Below, in pieces: positions 5,961 to 6,211 of a stretch of DNA of 6,211 nucleotides. Source of the DNA: Gammaproteobacteria bacterium. GTDB taxonomy: Bacteria; Pseudomonadota; Gammaproteobacteria; Chromatiales; Chromatiaceae. Made by a program: the position numbers and the translations under genes. The stretch's first letter is position 1, and each line of letters begins with the position of its first letter. The notes under the pieces are model-generated. The model worked only from the letters and a program-made list of their open reading frames with translations. It had not been told where the DNA came from and made no database searches. Location: assembly GCA_013041975.1 (NCBI GenBank), contig JABDQZ010000204.1, positions 1-6,211 of the forward strand, read 5' to 3'.

Positions 5961-6211
5961 TGTTAACCCCAGGTTACTGGTGAAAGGTAACTTCGTATTT
6001 AACCTGTCTCACTTCAAGTACTCCTATAGATCAGCAAGTTCAAAACATGCCTGCATAGCAGCAACTTGCATGCCACTTATTAGCATTAGCTAACTTTATA
6101 ATGAAATTAAAGACATACCTGAATTTGAAATATTTGTGACTGAATTTCATGCTCAATAAAAGAGCAAATCATTGGAAACCGTGCTCTGAAAAGTGACAAA
6201 CGGCTATCAGC
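5961..6211. other. AT-rich upstream region with several short inverted repeats
   Basis: No gene is visible in these 251 bases up to the right edge. The region likely holds the promoter of the 88-residue gene. A TATAAA (minus strand, about 6096-6101) is a possible -10, with only a poor TTCAGG 17 bases upstream. Dyads: AGGTTAC/GTAACTT (5971-5977 and 5987-5993, one G-T pair) immediately upstream of the ribosome-binding site; GCAAGTT/AACTTGC (6034-6040 and 6063-6069); TTAGC/GCTAA (6080-6084 and 6089-6093); TGCTC/GAGCA (6150-6154 and 6162-6166). CTGAATTT occurs twice (about 6119-6126 and 6140-6147). Confidence 0.4.
6034..6069. repeat. 7-bp inverted repeat with 22-base loop
   Basis: GCAAGTT (6034-6040) and AACTTGC (6063-6069) are perfect complements. 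The loop contains a small internal ATGC/GCAT dyad, so an RNA from either strand could fold into a nested stem. It lies about 75-110 bases upstream of the 88-residue gene. No function can be assigned. Confidence 0.35.

Noticed and set aside
6134..6150. Possible CRP site beginning TGTGA
   Set aside because: Only the left half-site fits. The right half-site does not match TCACA at the required spacing.

Overview
The window looks like chromosomal DNA of a free-living type gammaproteobacterium with moderate GC content. The evidence is the protein sequences (ArgS, PriA and DHFR all have the gammaproteobacterial form) and the priA-argS gene pair, an order I remember from Pseudomonas. I cannot name a genus. 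No mobile element, CRISPR array, rRNA or tRNA is visible.

Layout from left to right. Bases 1-1323 (minus) hold the first 441 codons of argS, cut by the window edge. Bases 1388-3601 (minus) hold complete priA, 64 bases upstream of argS and probably cotranscribed with it. Bases 3602-3866 are a very AT-rich divergent intergenic region. It carries two perfect tandem DnaA boxes, and a third degenerate one, just upstream of priA. Bases 3867-4748 (plus) hold a fructosamine/ketosamine kinase family gene. Its stop codon is separated by one base from the stop codon of folA (4750-5241, minus, GTG start). Bases 5242-6211 are AT-rich and hold two small minus-strand genes, for predicted exported proteins of 59 and 88 residues that I do not recognise. 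Several short inverted repeats lie around them.

Functionally most of the window is housekeeping: tRNA charging (argS), replication restart (priA), protein or metabolite deglycation (the kinase) and tetrahydrofolate supply (folA). I see no multi-gene novel system. The two most interesting points are the DnaA-box pair beside an AT-rich tract at priA, which could make priA DnaA-responsive, and the two unrecognised small exported proteins upstream of folA. I found no convincing intrinsic terminator anywhere, including between the convergent kinase and folA genes.
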